DNA of 47,335 nucleotides from Hymenobacter citatus (GCF_014333615.1 NZ_JACSCY010000024.1:1-47335), one strand, 5' to 3'. Positions 1-7,682 are shown, numbered from the stretch's first letter. The notes: generated from the sequence alone by a model not told the origin. Translations and numbers: made by a program.

Positions 1-289
1 AGCAAGTCGATCAGGTGGTAGCGCTGCCAGCACCTAACCCATTTCGTTGGCTCCTACTCTACTTTTGCAACAGCCACATTGCTTATAGCTGCCTTCTTGG
101 AAAAATGAAGGTTTTGGGCTACCTACCCAGCTGGTTGATTACGTGGTACTTTGGCGGGGGACTAGGCTCCGGTTTAGGAGTTTACGAAACTCATCTACTT
201 GGCGCGTTTCATAAACTTTGAATCATGGACAGGTTTCTTAAACGCGCGCTGCCCCATTGGAGCTAACTGGCCACCAAGTGCCGAGCTGA
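1..289. other. left edge, no supported gene
   Basis: One plus-strand frame is open from the left edge to a stop at 219-221, but the encoded stretch is rich in Leu, Cys and Tyr and matches no family I know, so I do not call it. Nothing else here shows coding character. The frame of the transposase tail that follows is closed by a TGA at 287-289. Confidence 0.3.
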
Positions 290-502
290 TTTCTACCGTT
301 CAGAGAAAGGAGGGTACTCGAACTACGCGAGTGGCCCGTTTTCGCTGACCCGGCCGACGCCCAAGCCCGTGTCGCCGAGTATTTTGACTACTATAATCAC
401 GACCGGCTACACTCCAGCATTGGGTATCAAAAGCCGTATCGCATTCACCAACAACTTCTTCCAACTGCTACCCTAAACTGTCCATCCTAATCGGACCACC
501 TC
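290..502 (+). mobile_element. 3' end of an IS3-family element (transposase C-terminus)
   Basis: The frame from 290 to the stop at 488-490 encodes the typical end of an IS3-family DDE transposase: an alanine-rich helix, then EYFDYYNHDRLHSSIGYQ and a proline-tyrosine, the usual YN-x-x-R-x-HSxLGY-x-x-P signature. The frame is closed upstream by TGA, so the catalytic part is missing or degraded. The same 75 bp, about three quarters identical and with identical last 15 bases, recur inverted at 47261-47335. That marks 502 as the probable element end. This is a partial copy and cannot transpose by itself. Confidence 0.75.
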
Positions 503-599
503 CTTATTTCTTTTTGGTGGAGCCTTGGACAGCCGATTCGGTGGGCCGGCTGTTACAGGAGAGCACTTGCTTCTTTACACCTTTCTAATGCGTTGCTCT

Positions 600-1532
600 A
601 TGGACCTGCACTTCGTTCGCCGCGGCACCGGCCGTCCCCTGTTACTGGTTCACGGCATCGGCGGCAGCTGGCGGTCCTGGAACACGATTATCGACGCCCT
701 GGCCGCCGAGCGGGACGTCATTGCCGTCGATTTGCCCGGCCACGGCGAAACGCCCCAGCTGGCCGGCTTGAACTCCATCGGCACATTTGCCGATGCCCTC
801 ACGGCCTTTCTTACGCAACATGACCTGCTCGGCATTGATGCCGTGGGCAGTTCGATGGGCGCGCGGCTGGTGCTGGAACTGGCGCGGCGCGGCGGCGTGC
901 TCGGCGCGGTGGTGTCACTGGACCCGGGCGGGTTCTGGCAGGGCTGGCAGATTCCGGTCTTCTACCATTCGGTGGCGGTGTCGGTGAAGCTGGTGAAGGC
1001 CCTGCAGCCGGTGATGCCCGCGCTGGCCGGCTCGGCGGTGGGGCGCACGGTGCTGCTGCCACAGTTTTCGGCCCGGCCCTGGGCCGTGGATCCGCAGCTG
1101 GCCCGCGACGAGATGTACTCTTTCGCCCACTCGCCCGCCTTCGACGAGTTGCTCGACCAGTTGGCGCACGGCCAGGTGCAGCGGCCCGCGCCTGCGGGCA
1201 GCATCCCTGGGCCGCTGGTCATCGGCTGGGGCCGGCAGGACCGGGTATGCCTGCCGAGCCAGTCAAAGCTGGCGCTGGTGAAGTTCCCCGATGCGCGTCT
1301 GTACTGGTTTGCGCACTGCGGCCACTTTCCGCAGTGGGACCAGCCCGCCGAGGCTACGCGGCTGATTCTGGCCGTCACCAGCCGGCAGCCTTTCACCGAT
1401 GAATCAATTGCTCGGGCGAAACCAGAGGAGGCCGCCCCGGCGTTGCCCAAAGCCGCCGTCGTGGGGGCCGCGCTGGCGCTGCTGGCCGGCGGCAGCTGGC
1501 TGCTCGCATCGCGGCAGAAAAGGGGGCGGTAG
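600..1532 (+). CDS. alpha/beta hydrolase with C-terminal membrane anchor
   Basis: Alpha/beta-hydrolase-fold protein of 310 residues counted from the ATG at 600; ATG 588 is also possible, and a still longer frame opens at 525. Visible marks in order are the oxyanion segment LLLVHGIGGSW, the strand DLPGHGETP, the nucleophile elbow G-S-S-M-G (second serine, about residue 85), an acid in GRQDRV, and the catalytic histidine in AHCGHFPQWDQP. After the domain comes an alanine-rich linker and a hydrophobic helix (AAVVGAALALLAGG...) ending in KRGR, a tail anchor that would place the enzyme at the inner membrane facing the cytoplasm. Substrate is unknown; the family includes esterases and C-C hydrolases. 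It starts about 100 bp after the IS3 end and stands alone. Confidence 0.85.
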   Translation: MDLHFVRRGTGRPLLLVHGIGGSWRSWNTIIDALAAERDVIAVDLPGHGETPQLAGLNSIGTFADALTAFLTQHDLLGIDAVGSSMGARLVLELARRGGVLGAVVSLDPGGFWQGWQIPVFYHSVAVSVKLVKALQPVMPALAGSAVGRTVLLPQFSARPWAVDPQLARDEMYSFAHSPAFDELLDQLAHGQVQRPAPAGSIPGPLVIGWGRQDRVCLPSQSKLALVKFPDARLYWFAHCGHFPQWDQPAEATRLILAVTSRQPFTDESIARAKPEEAAPALPKAAVVGAALALLAGGSWLLASRQKRGR

Positions 1533-1861
1533 CACGACGAGGAACCGGCGCAGGCCCTTCGGCTACCCTCACATTTACGCATGAAGTGCCTGGCGGGGGG
1601 AACGGCCCGGTATGCCGAATGGTGCGGCGCTGGGATACTGGAGAGCTCCAGGAGCTATGGTTGACTACTGAATCCGGCGTCCGCATTCGGTCACGGGGGC
1701 CAAAGGAAGCCGAACGTAACCCGTCTGCCCTGCACCCACCAACCCAGAAACCCGACATGCTGGTATTACTGGCAAGCAGGCACTCTACTACGCCTGCAAA
1801 ATGGCTTTCAGACAACCACTATAGTTCAGCCAAACGGTGATTTGAGTAAACTGAAGGCCTC

Positions 1862-1897
1862 ATAACATTTAGTAAAGGGTCGTTTACTAAATGTTAT
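1862..1897. repeat. perfect palindrome, recombinase site/operator 1
   Basis: Two 15-bp arms (ATAACATTTAGTAAA and its exact complement) flank the 6-bp centre GGGTCG. The site lies 46 bp upstream of the serine recombinase start and probably overlaps its promoter. A degenerate extra half-site, ATTTGAGTAAAC, is at 1840-1851. The centre GGTCGTTTA recurs in the palindrome before the second recombinase (23290-23329), with different outer arms. The likely role is the crossover site or autoregulatory operator. The rest of the gap 1533-1943 shows no gene I can support. Confidence 0.7.
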
Positions 1898-1943
1898 ACG
1901 CCCTATCCTGCGGGTCCTTTCTTTCCCCCACTGCCCCTCCCGC

Positions 1944-2624
1944 ATGTCGGGCCCCCCTATCCGTTACGTTCCTTACTATAGAGTCTCGACCCTGAAGCAA
2001 GGCCAGTCCGGCCTGGGCCTGGAAGCCCAGCAAGCCGCCGTGCACGCCTTCGTCACGGAGCCTGCGCAGCTGCTGCCCGCCTACGTGGAAGTGGAGAGCG
2101 GCAAGAAGAACCAGCGCCCGCAGCTACTCGCCGCTATCACGGAGGCCCGCCGGGTAGGGGCCACGCTACTTATTGCCAAGCTTGACCGGCTCTCGCGCAA
2201 CGCGGGGTTCATCTTCGCCCTGCGCGATTCGGGGGTGGAGTTTCAGTGCTGCGACATGTCCGACGCCAATACCTTGACCGTCGGACTGTTCGCCGTGCTG
2301 GCCCAGCACGAGCGCGAGACCATCAGCAAACGCACCAAAGACGCACTGCAAGCCAAGAAGGCCCGCGGCGCCGTGCTCGGCACGCCGGCCAACCTGACAA
2401 TGGCCGTCATTGCGCACAGTCGCGCCATTCGCACGCAGAACGCGCAGCAGCACCAGGCTAACCGGCAGGCGGCGCGGCTGGCCTCGCTGTTCTCCGCGCA
2501 GGGACATACCTTGCAGCAGATCGCGCAGGAGCTCAACGAGGCGGGCTATCGTACGAGGAGGGGGAAATTGTTCTTTCCCATGTCCGTGCAGCGCCTGCTC
2601 AAGCGGACCAGTGGGGCGACGTAG
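1944..2624 (+). CDS. small serine recombinase (resolvase/invertase type)
   Basis: Serine recombinase of 226 residues. The N-terminal catalytic domain begins YVPYYRVSTLKQGQSGLGLEAQ, with the nucleophile serine in YRVST, followed by E-S-G-K (VEVESGKKNQRPQL) and the AKLDRLSRN segment that carries conserved arginines. A linker (SKRTKDALQAKKARG) follows, then a C-terminal helix-turn-helix region (TLQQIAQELNEAGYRTRRG). Such enzymes resolve plasmid or transposon cointegrates or invert DNA. It is clearly related, roughly half identical, to the recombinase at 22555-23229, and both have a palindrome just upstream. The start ATG is the first in frame next to the conserved N-terminus. The fic gene follows after 18 bp but has its own promoter motif. 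Confidence 0.92.
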   Translation: MSGPPIRYVPYYRVSTLKQGQSGLGLEAQQAAVHAFVTEPAQLLPAYVEVESGKKNQRPQLLAAITEARRVGATLLIAKLDRLSRNAGFIFALRDSGVEFQCCDMSDANTLTVGLFAVLAQHERETISKRTKDALQAKKARGAVLGTPANLTMAVIAHSRAIRTQNAQQHQANRQAARLASLFSAQGHTLQQIAQELNEAGYRTRRGKLFFPMSVQRLLKRTSGAT

Positions 2625-2630
2625 GCTCCG

Positions 2631-2638
2631 TATCTTTG
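2631..2638 (+). promoter_or_regulatory. -7 promoter element for fic
   Basis: TATCTTTG matches the Bacteroidota -7 consensus TAnnTTTG exactly and lies 4 bp before the fic ATG, so the transcript would be nearly leaderless. No clear -33 TTTG is visible at the expected spacing. Confidence 0.5.
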
Positions 2639-2642
2639 CCTG

Positions 2643-3233
2643 ATGGGACACTACACCGATGCACCTGAAGACAACCTACTTGGGTTAACTAGTAAAGAGG
2701 CCCTCAACGAACAGGAAGCCCTCGGCATCACCCGCGTAGAGCGCTACTTACTGGAAGAGTTAGAGTATCCGGTGACTGTGTCGGTACATCTGCTACAGGA
2801 TCTGCACCGTCAAGCGTTTGGGCATCTATATGAGTGGGCAGGGCACTGGCGCACGAGCGTTCCCAACGTTGGGGCCTATGTACCTCCAGAAGCGCACCGG
2901 GTACCGTTGCTACTCTACGAATTCATGGATGAATTGCAGCACCGACGCCAGCAATTGCCGGCAGTTCCTACCCAGGAGCAGGTCGCGCAAGTACTGGCGT
3001 ATGCGCATCACCGGCTGGTGGCCATTCATCCCTTTACCAATGGCAACGGGCGTACGGCACGCCTGTTTACGAATATGCTAGCCTATGACTACGGCTACCA
3101 GGACGTAATACTGTACCAGCGCGAAGCGGGGCAGAGCCGCACCCAGTATTTAGACGCCATCCGACAAGCAGACGCTTATCATTGGGAGCCCTTGCAGGGC
3201 CTGATTAGCGCACAGTTGCGGCCGCTGGCGTAA
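2643..3233 (+). CDS. Fic-domain protein, probable AMPylating toxin
   Basis: Fic/DOC-fold protein of 196 residues. The core motif HPFTNGNGRTAR (residues 129-140) has every catalytic element: His129, the phosphate-binding G-N-G loop, and the final Arg. Upstream, LYEWAGHWRTSVPNVG is typical of the compact Fic subfamily annotated as mobile mystery protein B, often found on mobile DNA. Such enzymes transfer AMP or another nucleotide part to a hydroxyl group on a target protein. I find no inhibitory S/T-x-x-x-E-G/N helix inside the protein, which fits a class I Fic that needs a separate antitoxin. A candidate with exactly that motif is encoded on the other strand at 3205-3387, overlapping the last 29 bp of this gene. 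Target is unknown. Confidence 0.9.
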   Translation: MGHYTDAPEDNLLGLTSKEALNEQEALGITRVERYLLEELEYPVTVSVHLLQDLHRQAFGHLYEWAGHWRTSVPNVGAYVPPEAHRVPLLLYEFMDELQHRRQQLPAVPTQEQVAQVLAYAHHRLVAIHPFTNGNGRTARLFTNMLAYDYGYQDVILYQREAGQSRTQYLDAIRQADAYHWEPLQGLISAQLRPLA

Positions 3234-3387
3234 GGGGCGTGGCTTTAGTTTGCTCGTAGAGGGCTTCCAAGCGCTCCAACGAAACGGTCTGATTCTCCAG
3301 CGCCATGGACGCATACACCGAGCGCACCACCATCGTCTTGACAAGGGCCGGATTCTGTAGCTGCGGATAACGGTCGCGTAGTTTCAT
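3205..3387 (-). CDS. candidate Fic antitoxin, VbhA-like, convergent with fic
   Basis: Sixty-residue protein starting at the ATG 3385-3387; the frame is open further upstream but without coding character. It contains VVRSVYASMALENQTV, in which S27-M-A-L-E31-N32 is an exact match to the Fic-inhibition motif S/T-x-x-x-E-G/N. In known class I systems such as VbhA/VbhT, the antitoxin is a small helical protein of about this length, and the motif glutamate blocks the ATP gamma-phosphate site. Known class I antitoxin genes usually lie just upstream on the same strand; here the gene is convergent and its last 29 bp overlap the fic 3' end. A TATCTTCG sequence upstream on the minus strand could serve as its promoter. 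The function is inferred from motif plus position. Confidence 0.7.
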   Translation of the reverse strand: MKLRDRYPQLQNPALVKTMVVRSVYASMALENQTVSLERLEALYEQTKATPLTPAAATVR

Positions 3388-3566
3388 AATCAAGGGGAGA
3401 AGCACTCGTCTTACTACTACGAAGATAAGCAGAAAGTTCAGGGACTTCGCCGCCCGTGTACTTGCTACCGCCAGCCAAGTCATGCCAATGCGCGCTTCTT
3501 TTAGTAAGCAAGTACAGCCCGTATCTTCCTGCCCTGCTTACTTCCCTTGGTCTCTACAACAACCCT

Positions 3567-4529
3567 ATGTGTTTTCTTTTCGTCTTGCTCGTGACGCTTT
3601 ACGGGGGCTGGTTCCCGCTTCCCATGCAGGCACAAGCCGTTCGCAACCAGACGCCACGCGTAACGAAACACCATCTGTTGGCAGGATCCAGCAAGCGTGT
3701 ATTCTACCAACTACCCGCCGCAACGTCTGAGCCCCACGGGCTGCTAGTATTACTACCGGGTAGGGGAGAGAAGGCCCACACCGTCTTCCAAGCAACTCGC
3801 TTACCCAACGAAGCCGCCCGACGCGGCTTTCTGGTCGTCGTCATCGATTTGCACGAGCAAGTGTATCTAGGTCCGCTGGAAACGCGCGTTCTAGATGAGA
3901 CGATCCGCACCGTCGTGCAGCAGCACCCCGCGCTGGCCCAGCGCCTCGTGGTAGGCGGCTTTTCCGCTGGCGGGCAACTGGCGTTTGCCTACGCCGAAAC
4001 CGTGCTGCGCGACAGCACGCAGCGCCCGTGGCGCGTGCAAGCCCTGCTCGGCGTGGACCCTCCCCTGGACTTAGCCCGGCACTGGCAACGAGCGCAACGC
4101 CACGTCGAGCAGCGGGACTGCCCGACCCTGCTGCCGGGTGACCAACGCATTGTGGCGGAGCTCACCCAGACGTTTGGGGGTACACCGGTGCAGGTTCCGG
4201 CAGTCTACCAGGCCCGCTCGGCCTACACCCGCAGCGATTCGACGGGCGGCAACGCCTCCTACCTGCGGGCGCTGCCCGTGCGCTTGTACTGCGAGCCCGA
4301 CCTGGCCTTCTGGCAGCATCACTACTGCGCCACGCTGCAAGCCTCGGATTTCAACGCGCCGGATGCCAAGTCTTTGATCCTGCGCTTGCAGAAGCTCGGC
4401 AACCGGCAGGCGCAGTATATCCAGACCACGGGTAAGGGCTATGTAGGCAAGCACCGCATGCCCCACGCCTGGAGCATTGTGGATGCTAGTGACTGCGCTC
4501 TGTGGCTGGAGCAGGTCATTACCCAGTAG
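3567..4529 (+). CDS. secreted alpha/beta hydrolase (esterase-like)
   Basis: Protein of 320 residues with a likely signal peptide from the ATG at 3567 (a hydrophobic core, then MQAQA), so the longer frame from 3456 is not needed. The mature part looks like a feruloyl-esterase or PHB-depolymerase-like alpha/beta hydrolase: VLLPGRGEKA near the oxyanion hole, VVVIDLHEQ, the nucleophile elbow G-F-S-A-G-G, an acid around YCEPDLAF, and a late histidine in HRMPHAW. It would act in the periplasm or outside the cell. Substrate is not predictable from the sequence. It is transcribed away from the antitoxin candidate and has no same-strand partner. Confidence 0.75.
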   Translation: MCFLFVLLVTLYGGWFPLPMQAQAVRNQTPRVTKHHLLAGSSKRVFYQLPAATSEPHGLLVLLPGRGEKAHTVFQATRLPNEAARRGFLVVVIDLHEQVYLGPLETRVLDETIRTVVQQHPALAQRLVVGGFSAGGQLAFAYAETVLRDSTQRPWRVQALLGVDPPLDLARHWQRAQRHVEQRDCPTLLPGDQRIVAELTQTFGGTPVQVPAVYQARSAYTRSDSTGGNASYLRALPVRLYCEPDLAFWQHHYCATLQASDFNAPDAKSLILRLQKLGNRQAQYIQTTGKGYVGKHRMPHAWSIVDASDCALWLEQVITQ

Positions 4530-4650
4530 TGGGTAGTAAGAAGGCGTTATAGTAGCAGCGAAGCAGGCAAGGTACCGCACAAGCGTGGCCTCAGTCCTTG
4601 CTTGCACCAGTCCGGCGAGTGTCAAATACCTCGGTACTGGACGCTGGCTA

Positions 4651-4788
4651 TCAGCGGCGTAGTTCCTCCCAAAGCATCGAACCTATTCCGATGAGCAGCC
4701 AGAGATAGAGGAATAAATATGCCCAGCCGGATAGCGGACGGTAGCGCGTCATCGAAAGGTAGCGACGCAGCAACAGGTAATAGTGCAT
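4651..4788 (-). CDS. small single-pass membrane protein, hypothetical
   Basis: Forty-five codons from ATG 4786-4788 to TGA at 4651-4653. The peptide starts MHYYLLLRRYLSMTRYRP, followed by one strongly hydrophobic helix rich in Trp, Tyr and Leu (about residues 22-40) and the charged end EELRR. The basic N-terminus and acidic end fit a single-pass membrane topology. It lies 56 bp downstream of the HicB-like gene on the same strand and may be cotranscribed with it. I do not recognise a family. The regular charge pattern and the clean helix argue that it is translated; another frame across the same bases is open but shows no such design. Confidence 0.45.
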   Translation of the reverse strand: MHYYLLLRRYLSMTRYRPLSGWAYLFLYLWLLIGIGSMLWEELRR

Positions 4789-4844
4789 AATGCGTAAACA
4801 GCAACCGCTCGGCCACGTGGCTGGCGTTTGCTTGGCAGGGAGGG

Positions 4845-5057
4845 TTAGTGCGTGCGGTCTTCCCGCACGATCAGCACGTCCGCCATGGTGCGGTCCGGCA
4901 GCTTATAGCGCAGTAGCCCCTGCGTGGCGCGCAGTAGATTCTGGTAGGCTTCGTCCGCCGTGGTGCCGTGGGAGTTAATACCCGTAATCTCTAGAATGCG
5001 GCCCAGGTAACTGGTCTGGTCACGGACAATCTCGGCGGTCAAGGGAACACGTTGCAT
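4845..5057 (-). CDS. small HicB-like protein
   Basis: Seventy residues starting MQRVPLTAEIVRDQTSYLGR. The middle part, TTADEAYQNLLRATQGLLRY, resembles the helix of HicB-type antitoxins and related small proteins, where a G-x-T-x-x-E-A pattern precedes a helix. The N-terminal half could form the preceding beta-strands. No HicA-like partner is visible next to it; the only close same-strand neighbour is the 45-residue membrane protein downstream. The upstream region contains a 7-bp inverted repeat (GTTGTAT...ATACAAC, about 5078-5113) in the promoter area. The HicB assignment is a weak structural guess; that it is a real gene is more secure. Confidence 0.55.
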   Translation of the reverse strand: MQRVPLTAEIVRDQTSYLGRILEITGINSHGTTADEAYQNLLRATQGLLRYKLPDRTMADVLIVREDRTH

Positions 5058-5317
5058 ACAAGAAGGAGTAAAGAATAGTTGTATGGCTACAAAGCGTATG
5101 TAAAGTATACAACTTGTCGTGAGTAGTAACTGACAGCTAATCGGTTAGCAATATATGTACCAACATTAAACCTTTTATAGGTATACGGGATGCAACCCCT
5201 AACTCATTCCCAGTAGTGAACGGCGCTGCGTACAGCACTACTTGCCCATCTCGCTGTGCGACGCGGGCAAGTAATGCTTCTTTCTGGTAGTTTTGAGACG
5301 CTAACTTTCTAGCGTAT

Positions 5318-5731
5318 ATGCCGCACTCCATTCAACCCATCTACTTTGAGAATGCTGTCGGGCGCATCACCGAGCACGCAGCCGGCTATGCGCTAGTGCG
5401 CTACCACCCGGTCAAACGCGAGCCCGCGGAGTTGCGGGCCTTGCTTACGCACCTAGGCAACTTGCTGCTCCGCCGCAATTGGCAGCGCATCCTAGTGGAT
5501 ATGCAAGCCATGGAGCCGCTGTCCACCCCCGAAAAGATGCTGCTCATGGAAGAGTGGTATGGTGGCCACATCCCGCGGCCGGAGCGCCTCTGTACGGCCT
5601 ACGTACTGGCCGAGAAAGCCTTGACGCGCCTGTCCATCTACGAATTGCAACAAGAGGCCCGCAAGCATCACTCCTCGAATGCGTTTACCAGTTTGGATGA
5701 AGCGCATGCCTATTTGCTCACGTATCGGTAG
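5318..5731 (+). CDS. STAS/SpoIIAA-like domain protein
   Basis: Protein of 137 residues with the alternating pattern of the small STAS/SEC14-like proteins common in this lineage: an N-terminal strand region (YALVRYHPVKREPAELRALL), a helix, the strand RILVDMQAMEPLSTPEK, a helix ending in EEWYGG, a further strand CTAYVLAEK, and a C-terminal FTSLDEAHAYLL. Known members are cytoplasmic and may take part in regulation by protein binding, but their partners are mostly uncharacterised. The start is the first ATG, next to conserved sequence. It stands alone between minus-strand genes. Confidence 0.6.
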   Translation: MPHSIQPIYFENAVGRITEHAAGYALVRYHPVKREPAELRALLTHLGNLLLRRNWQRILVDMQAMEPLSTPEKMLLMEEWYGGHIPRPERLCTAYVLAEKALTRLSIYELQQEARKHHSSNAFTSLDEAHAYLLTYR

Positions 5732-5787
5732 CTATATATGATACCTGCGCTATGCAGACGCCCCTGCTACAGAAGCGAGCTAGACAG

Positions 5788-6443
5788 TTAAAGCTTATGG
5801 GTAGGTACTAGCCGCTCGACGTAGTGCGCTAGGCTCGCGATGAAGGCATCGGTGTCAGGCGTGATGGGTCGCTGCTCCCACGGGAGATAGAGCGGTGGGC
5901 TGTTTCGCCCAGCAGGCCAGAGCGGGGACGCTAGTTGCTGTTCTACTTCCACCAATTGCTCGCTTAGCTCCACCCACTGGGGCGCCGGCTGACCATCGGC
6001 ATACGGCAACAACAGACGCAGGTGCAAGAGTTGCATCACCACGCGGGCCAACTGTTGCAAGCGGTGCTGCTCTACATCGCTCCATTCGCACACGCGCCGA
6101 TGTTAAAGCCAGCGTCCGTTTGCAGCGGCTGCGCGGCGTAGAAGCGCATCTGATACGCTTGCACCAGCGGCAGTTGAGTCAGCGTAGGGGCCTGCTGCTC
6201 TAAGTCCCGGTACACCGTTGGCTCAGATTGCAGAATGGCTCGGGCGCAGACGCTTTCCTGCCGGGCCACGCGCCGGGGCCGGGGCATGCCCGAGTCGGCC
6301 TTCACCCACAGCTGCTGCGCATCGACCAAGGCGATAAAGACAATGGGCGCCTCAAATAGAAGAGCCACTAGGCGCGCAAGCTCGTCGAAGACCGAGTCCG
6401 GCGTGGCCTTCAGCTGCTCATAGGGCTGACTGTTCAAGAGCAT
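5788..6443 (-). pseudogene. GAF-domain protein gene with a frameshift
   Basis: The first part (6443 to the stop at 6072) reads as a GAF domain: FDELARLVALLFEAPIVFIALVDAQQLWVKA, then MRFYAAQPLQTDAGFNIGA, after which intact GAF proteins of this lineage continue with a strand and helix. Here the frame runs into CANGAM-stop, while the expected helix WSDVEQHRLQQLARVVMQLLHLR is found in another frame (5788-6093). A net one-base loss or two-base gain near 6090, possibly with loss of several codons, explains this. GAF proteins bind small ligands or serve as sensor modules. The start overlaps the end of the VOC gene by 26 bp, which suggests translational coupling. A sequencing error cannot be excluded. 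Confidence 0.65.
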
Positions 6444-6822
6444 CGGCAGTGAATGGGGTGAACAGATTCACGAGATTGCCATCTGGGTCGCGGAAGAGCA
6501 GCGAGCGGTTGCCCCAAGGCATGGTAGTAGGCTGCTGTACCAGCGTGTCGCGCAACCAGTCAGCCAGCCGCTGGTAGACGGCGTCTACGTCGGCTACGCG
6601 AAACTCCAGGATGGCCGAGCGATTGGCGGCGGCCGTGGCTACCTGCTCCCCACCGAAGGGTGCCAGGGTGCTGGTATGGCCAATGGCCAGCGTGGCGCCT
6701 ACCGTGCGCAGCTCGGCAAAAACAGGGACCGGGCGGCGAAAGGGTTGGTTAAACAAGTGCTCGTAAAAGCGCGTCAGGCGCTCCACATCGGCGGTGATGA
6801 GGCGGACGGAAGTGAAATGCAT
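6418..6822 (-). CDS. VOC-family (glyoxalase/bleomycin-resistance-like) protein
   Basis: Protein of 134 residues from the ATG at 6822 (MHFTSVRLITADVERLTRFYE). The layout is the paired beta-alpha-beta-beta-beta modules of the vicinal oxygen chelate fold: TADVERLTRFYEHLF in the first half and VADVDAVYQRLADW, then LLFRDPDGNLVNLF, in the second. In metal-dependent members the late position is Glu (GN-x-x-E-x-F); here it is Asn, and the early His is also absent. The protein may therefore bind a ligand rather than catalyse a metal-dependent reaction. It lies 51 bp after the WYL regulator on the same strand, a common pairing, and overlaps the GAF gene. Confidence 0.85.
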   Translation of the reverse strand: MHFTSVRLITADVERLTRFYEHLFNQPFRRPVPVFAELRTVGATLAIGHTSTLAPFGGEQVATAAANRSAILEFRVADVDAVYQRLADWLRDTLVQQPTTMPWGNRSLLFRDPDGNLVNLFTPFTADALEQSAL

Positions 6823-6873
6823 AGCGAGAGAAGTGTGTTCAGGTCGCAAAATTCTCCCCCGCCACTGACAACC

Positions 6874-7599
6874 CTATGGCAGTCGGTTTCGCCTGTCACC
6901 AACTTTTTCTGCAGGTGGTAGCTTCAGGCTTGCCAGGTAGTCGGTCAGCGACAACGGCGCGGGATTGGTGAAGGGCAGCCCCGTGGCCGTGAGGTGCTGC
7001 ACCCGGGACACGCGAAACTCCCGGTAGGCCTGTCGCAGTTGGCACCACCCGACGAGCTGCCAGGCAAAATTGTAGAAGACCAGTCCAATCGGCTCGACGC
7101 GGCGGCGTGTCTCGTGGCCTGCTTTGTCGCGATAGGCCAGTTCGAGCACCTGCCGCTTGGCAATGGCCCCTTGCATGGGGGCCAGATACTGGGTATGCTG
7201 CTCCTGGTACTCGGGGATGGCTAGCTGCATGCCGTGGTCTAACTGCGCCAAGCAAGTCTGGTCGGGTGGGCGCAGCACGGCACGCACTTTCTGCAGGGCA
7301 GCGGTTACCAGCGGCTGGATGGAGCGGTCGGCTAGGGTGGCGCCCAGCGTTTCCAGCAGCAGTAGGGCACTGGCTTCTTCCGTCGAGAAGCTGACCGGCG
7401 GCAGAAAGTAGCCTGGCACGAGGAAATACCCTCGCCCCGCCTCGAAGCCAATGGGGATACCCTGCTCGTCTAGCGCCCGGATGTCGCGGTACACGGTGCG
7501 GACACTGATGCCAAACTGCGCGGCCATGCGCTCAGCGGGTACGTAGCGCTGGGCTTGCAGGAGGGTCACTAGGCCAAATAGGCGGTCGATACGGTTCAT
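6874..7599 (-). CDS. WYL-domain transcriptional regulator (YafY/DeoR type)
   Basis: Regulator of 241 residues from the ATG at 7599. The N-terminal winged helix-turn-helix reads MNRIDRLFGLVTLLQAQ..., then AAQFGISVRTVYRDIRALDEQG. A middle helical part follows, and the C-terminal WYL domain (roughly residues 135-220) includes LELAYRDKAGHETRRRVEP, FAWQLVGWCQLRQAYREFRVSRV. WYL domains bind ligands, often nucleic-acid or metabolite signals. An earlier ATG 14 codons upstream lacks conserved sequence, so the later start is preferred. It probably controls itself and the downstream VOC and GAF genes; two inverted repeats lie in its upstream region. Confidence 0.9.
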   Translation of the reverse strand: MNRIDRLFGLVTLLQAQRYVPAERMAAQFGISVRTVYRDIRALDEQGIPIGFEAGRGYFLVPGYFLPPVSFSTEEASALLLLETLGATLADRSIQPLVTAALQKVRAVLRPPDQTCLAQLDHGMQLAIPEYQEQHTQYLAPMQGAIAKRQVLELAYRDKAGHETRRRVEPIGLVFYNFAWQLVGWCQLRQAYREFRVSRVQHLTATGLPFTNPAPLSLTDYLASLKLPPAEKVGDRRNRLP

Positions 7600-7615
7600 G
7601 GAGGAGCGGCTAACG

Positions 7616-7673
7616 GCTACTAAAGCGGTGACTGTAGGCAACGGTTTTCCCGAATCTGCTCGCCTTTAGTAGC
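7616..7673. promoter_or_regulatory. inverted repeat upstream of the WYL regulator
   Basis: GCTACTAAAG at 7616-7625 and its exact complement CTTTAGTAGC at 7664-7673, 38 bp apart, lie just upstream of the regulator start. Two operator half-sites for autoregulation would explain this. That is inference from position and symmetry. Confidence 0.4.
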
Positions 7674-7682
7674 GAATGATCT

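Noticed and set aside
15..221. Open frame of 68 codons at the left edge
   Set aside because: Composition is unusual and no motif or family is visible; it may be chance or a truncated gene outside the window.
1586..1840. Open frame of 84 codons between hydrolase and recombinase
   Set aside because: No protein-like pattern; mixed composition with overlapping minus-strand frames suggests chance.
5137..5331. Minus-strand open frame overlapping the STAS-like gene start
   Set aside because: It runs over the start of a better gene and shows no domain pattern.
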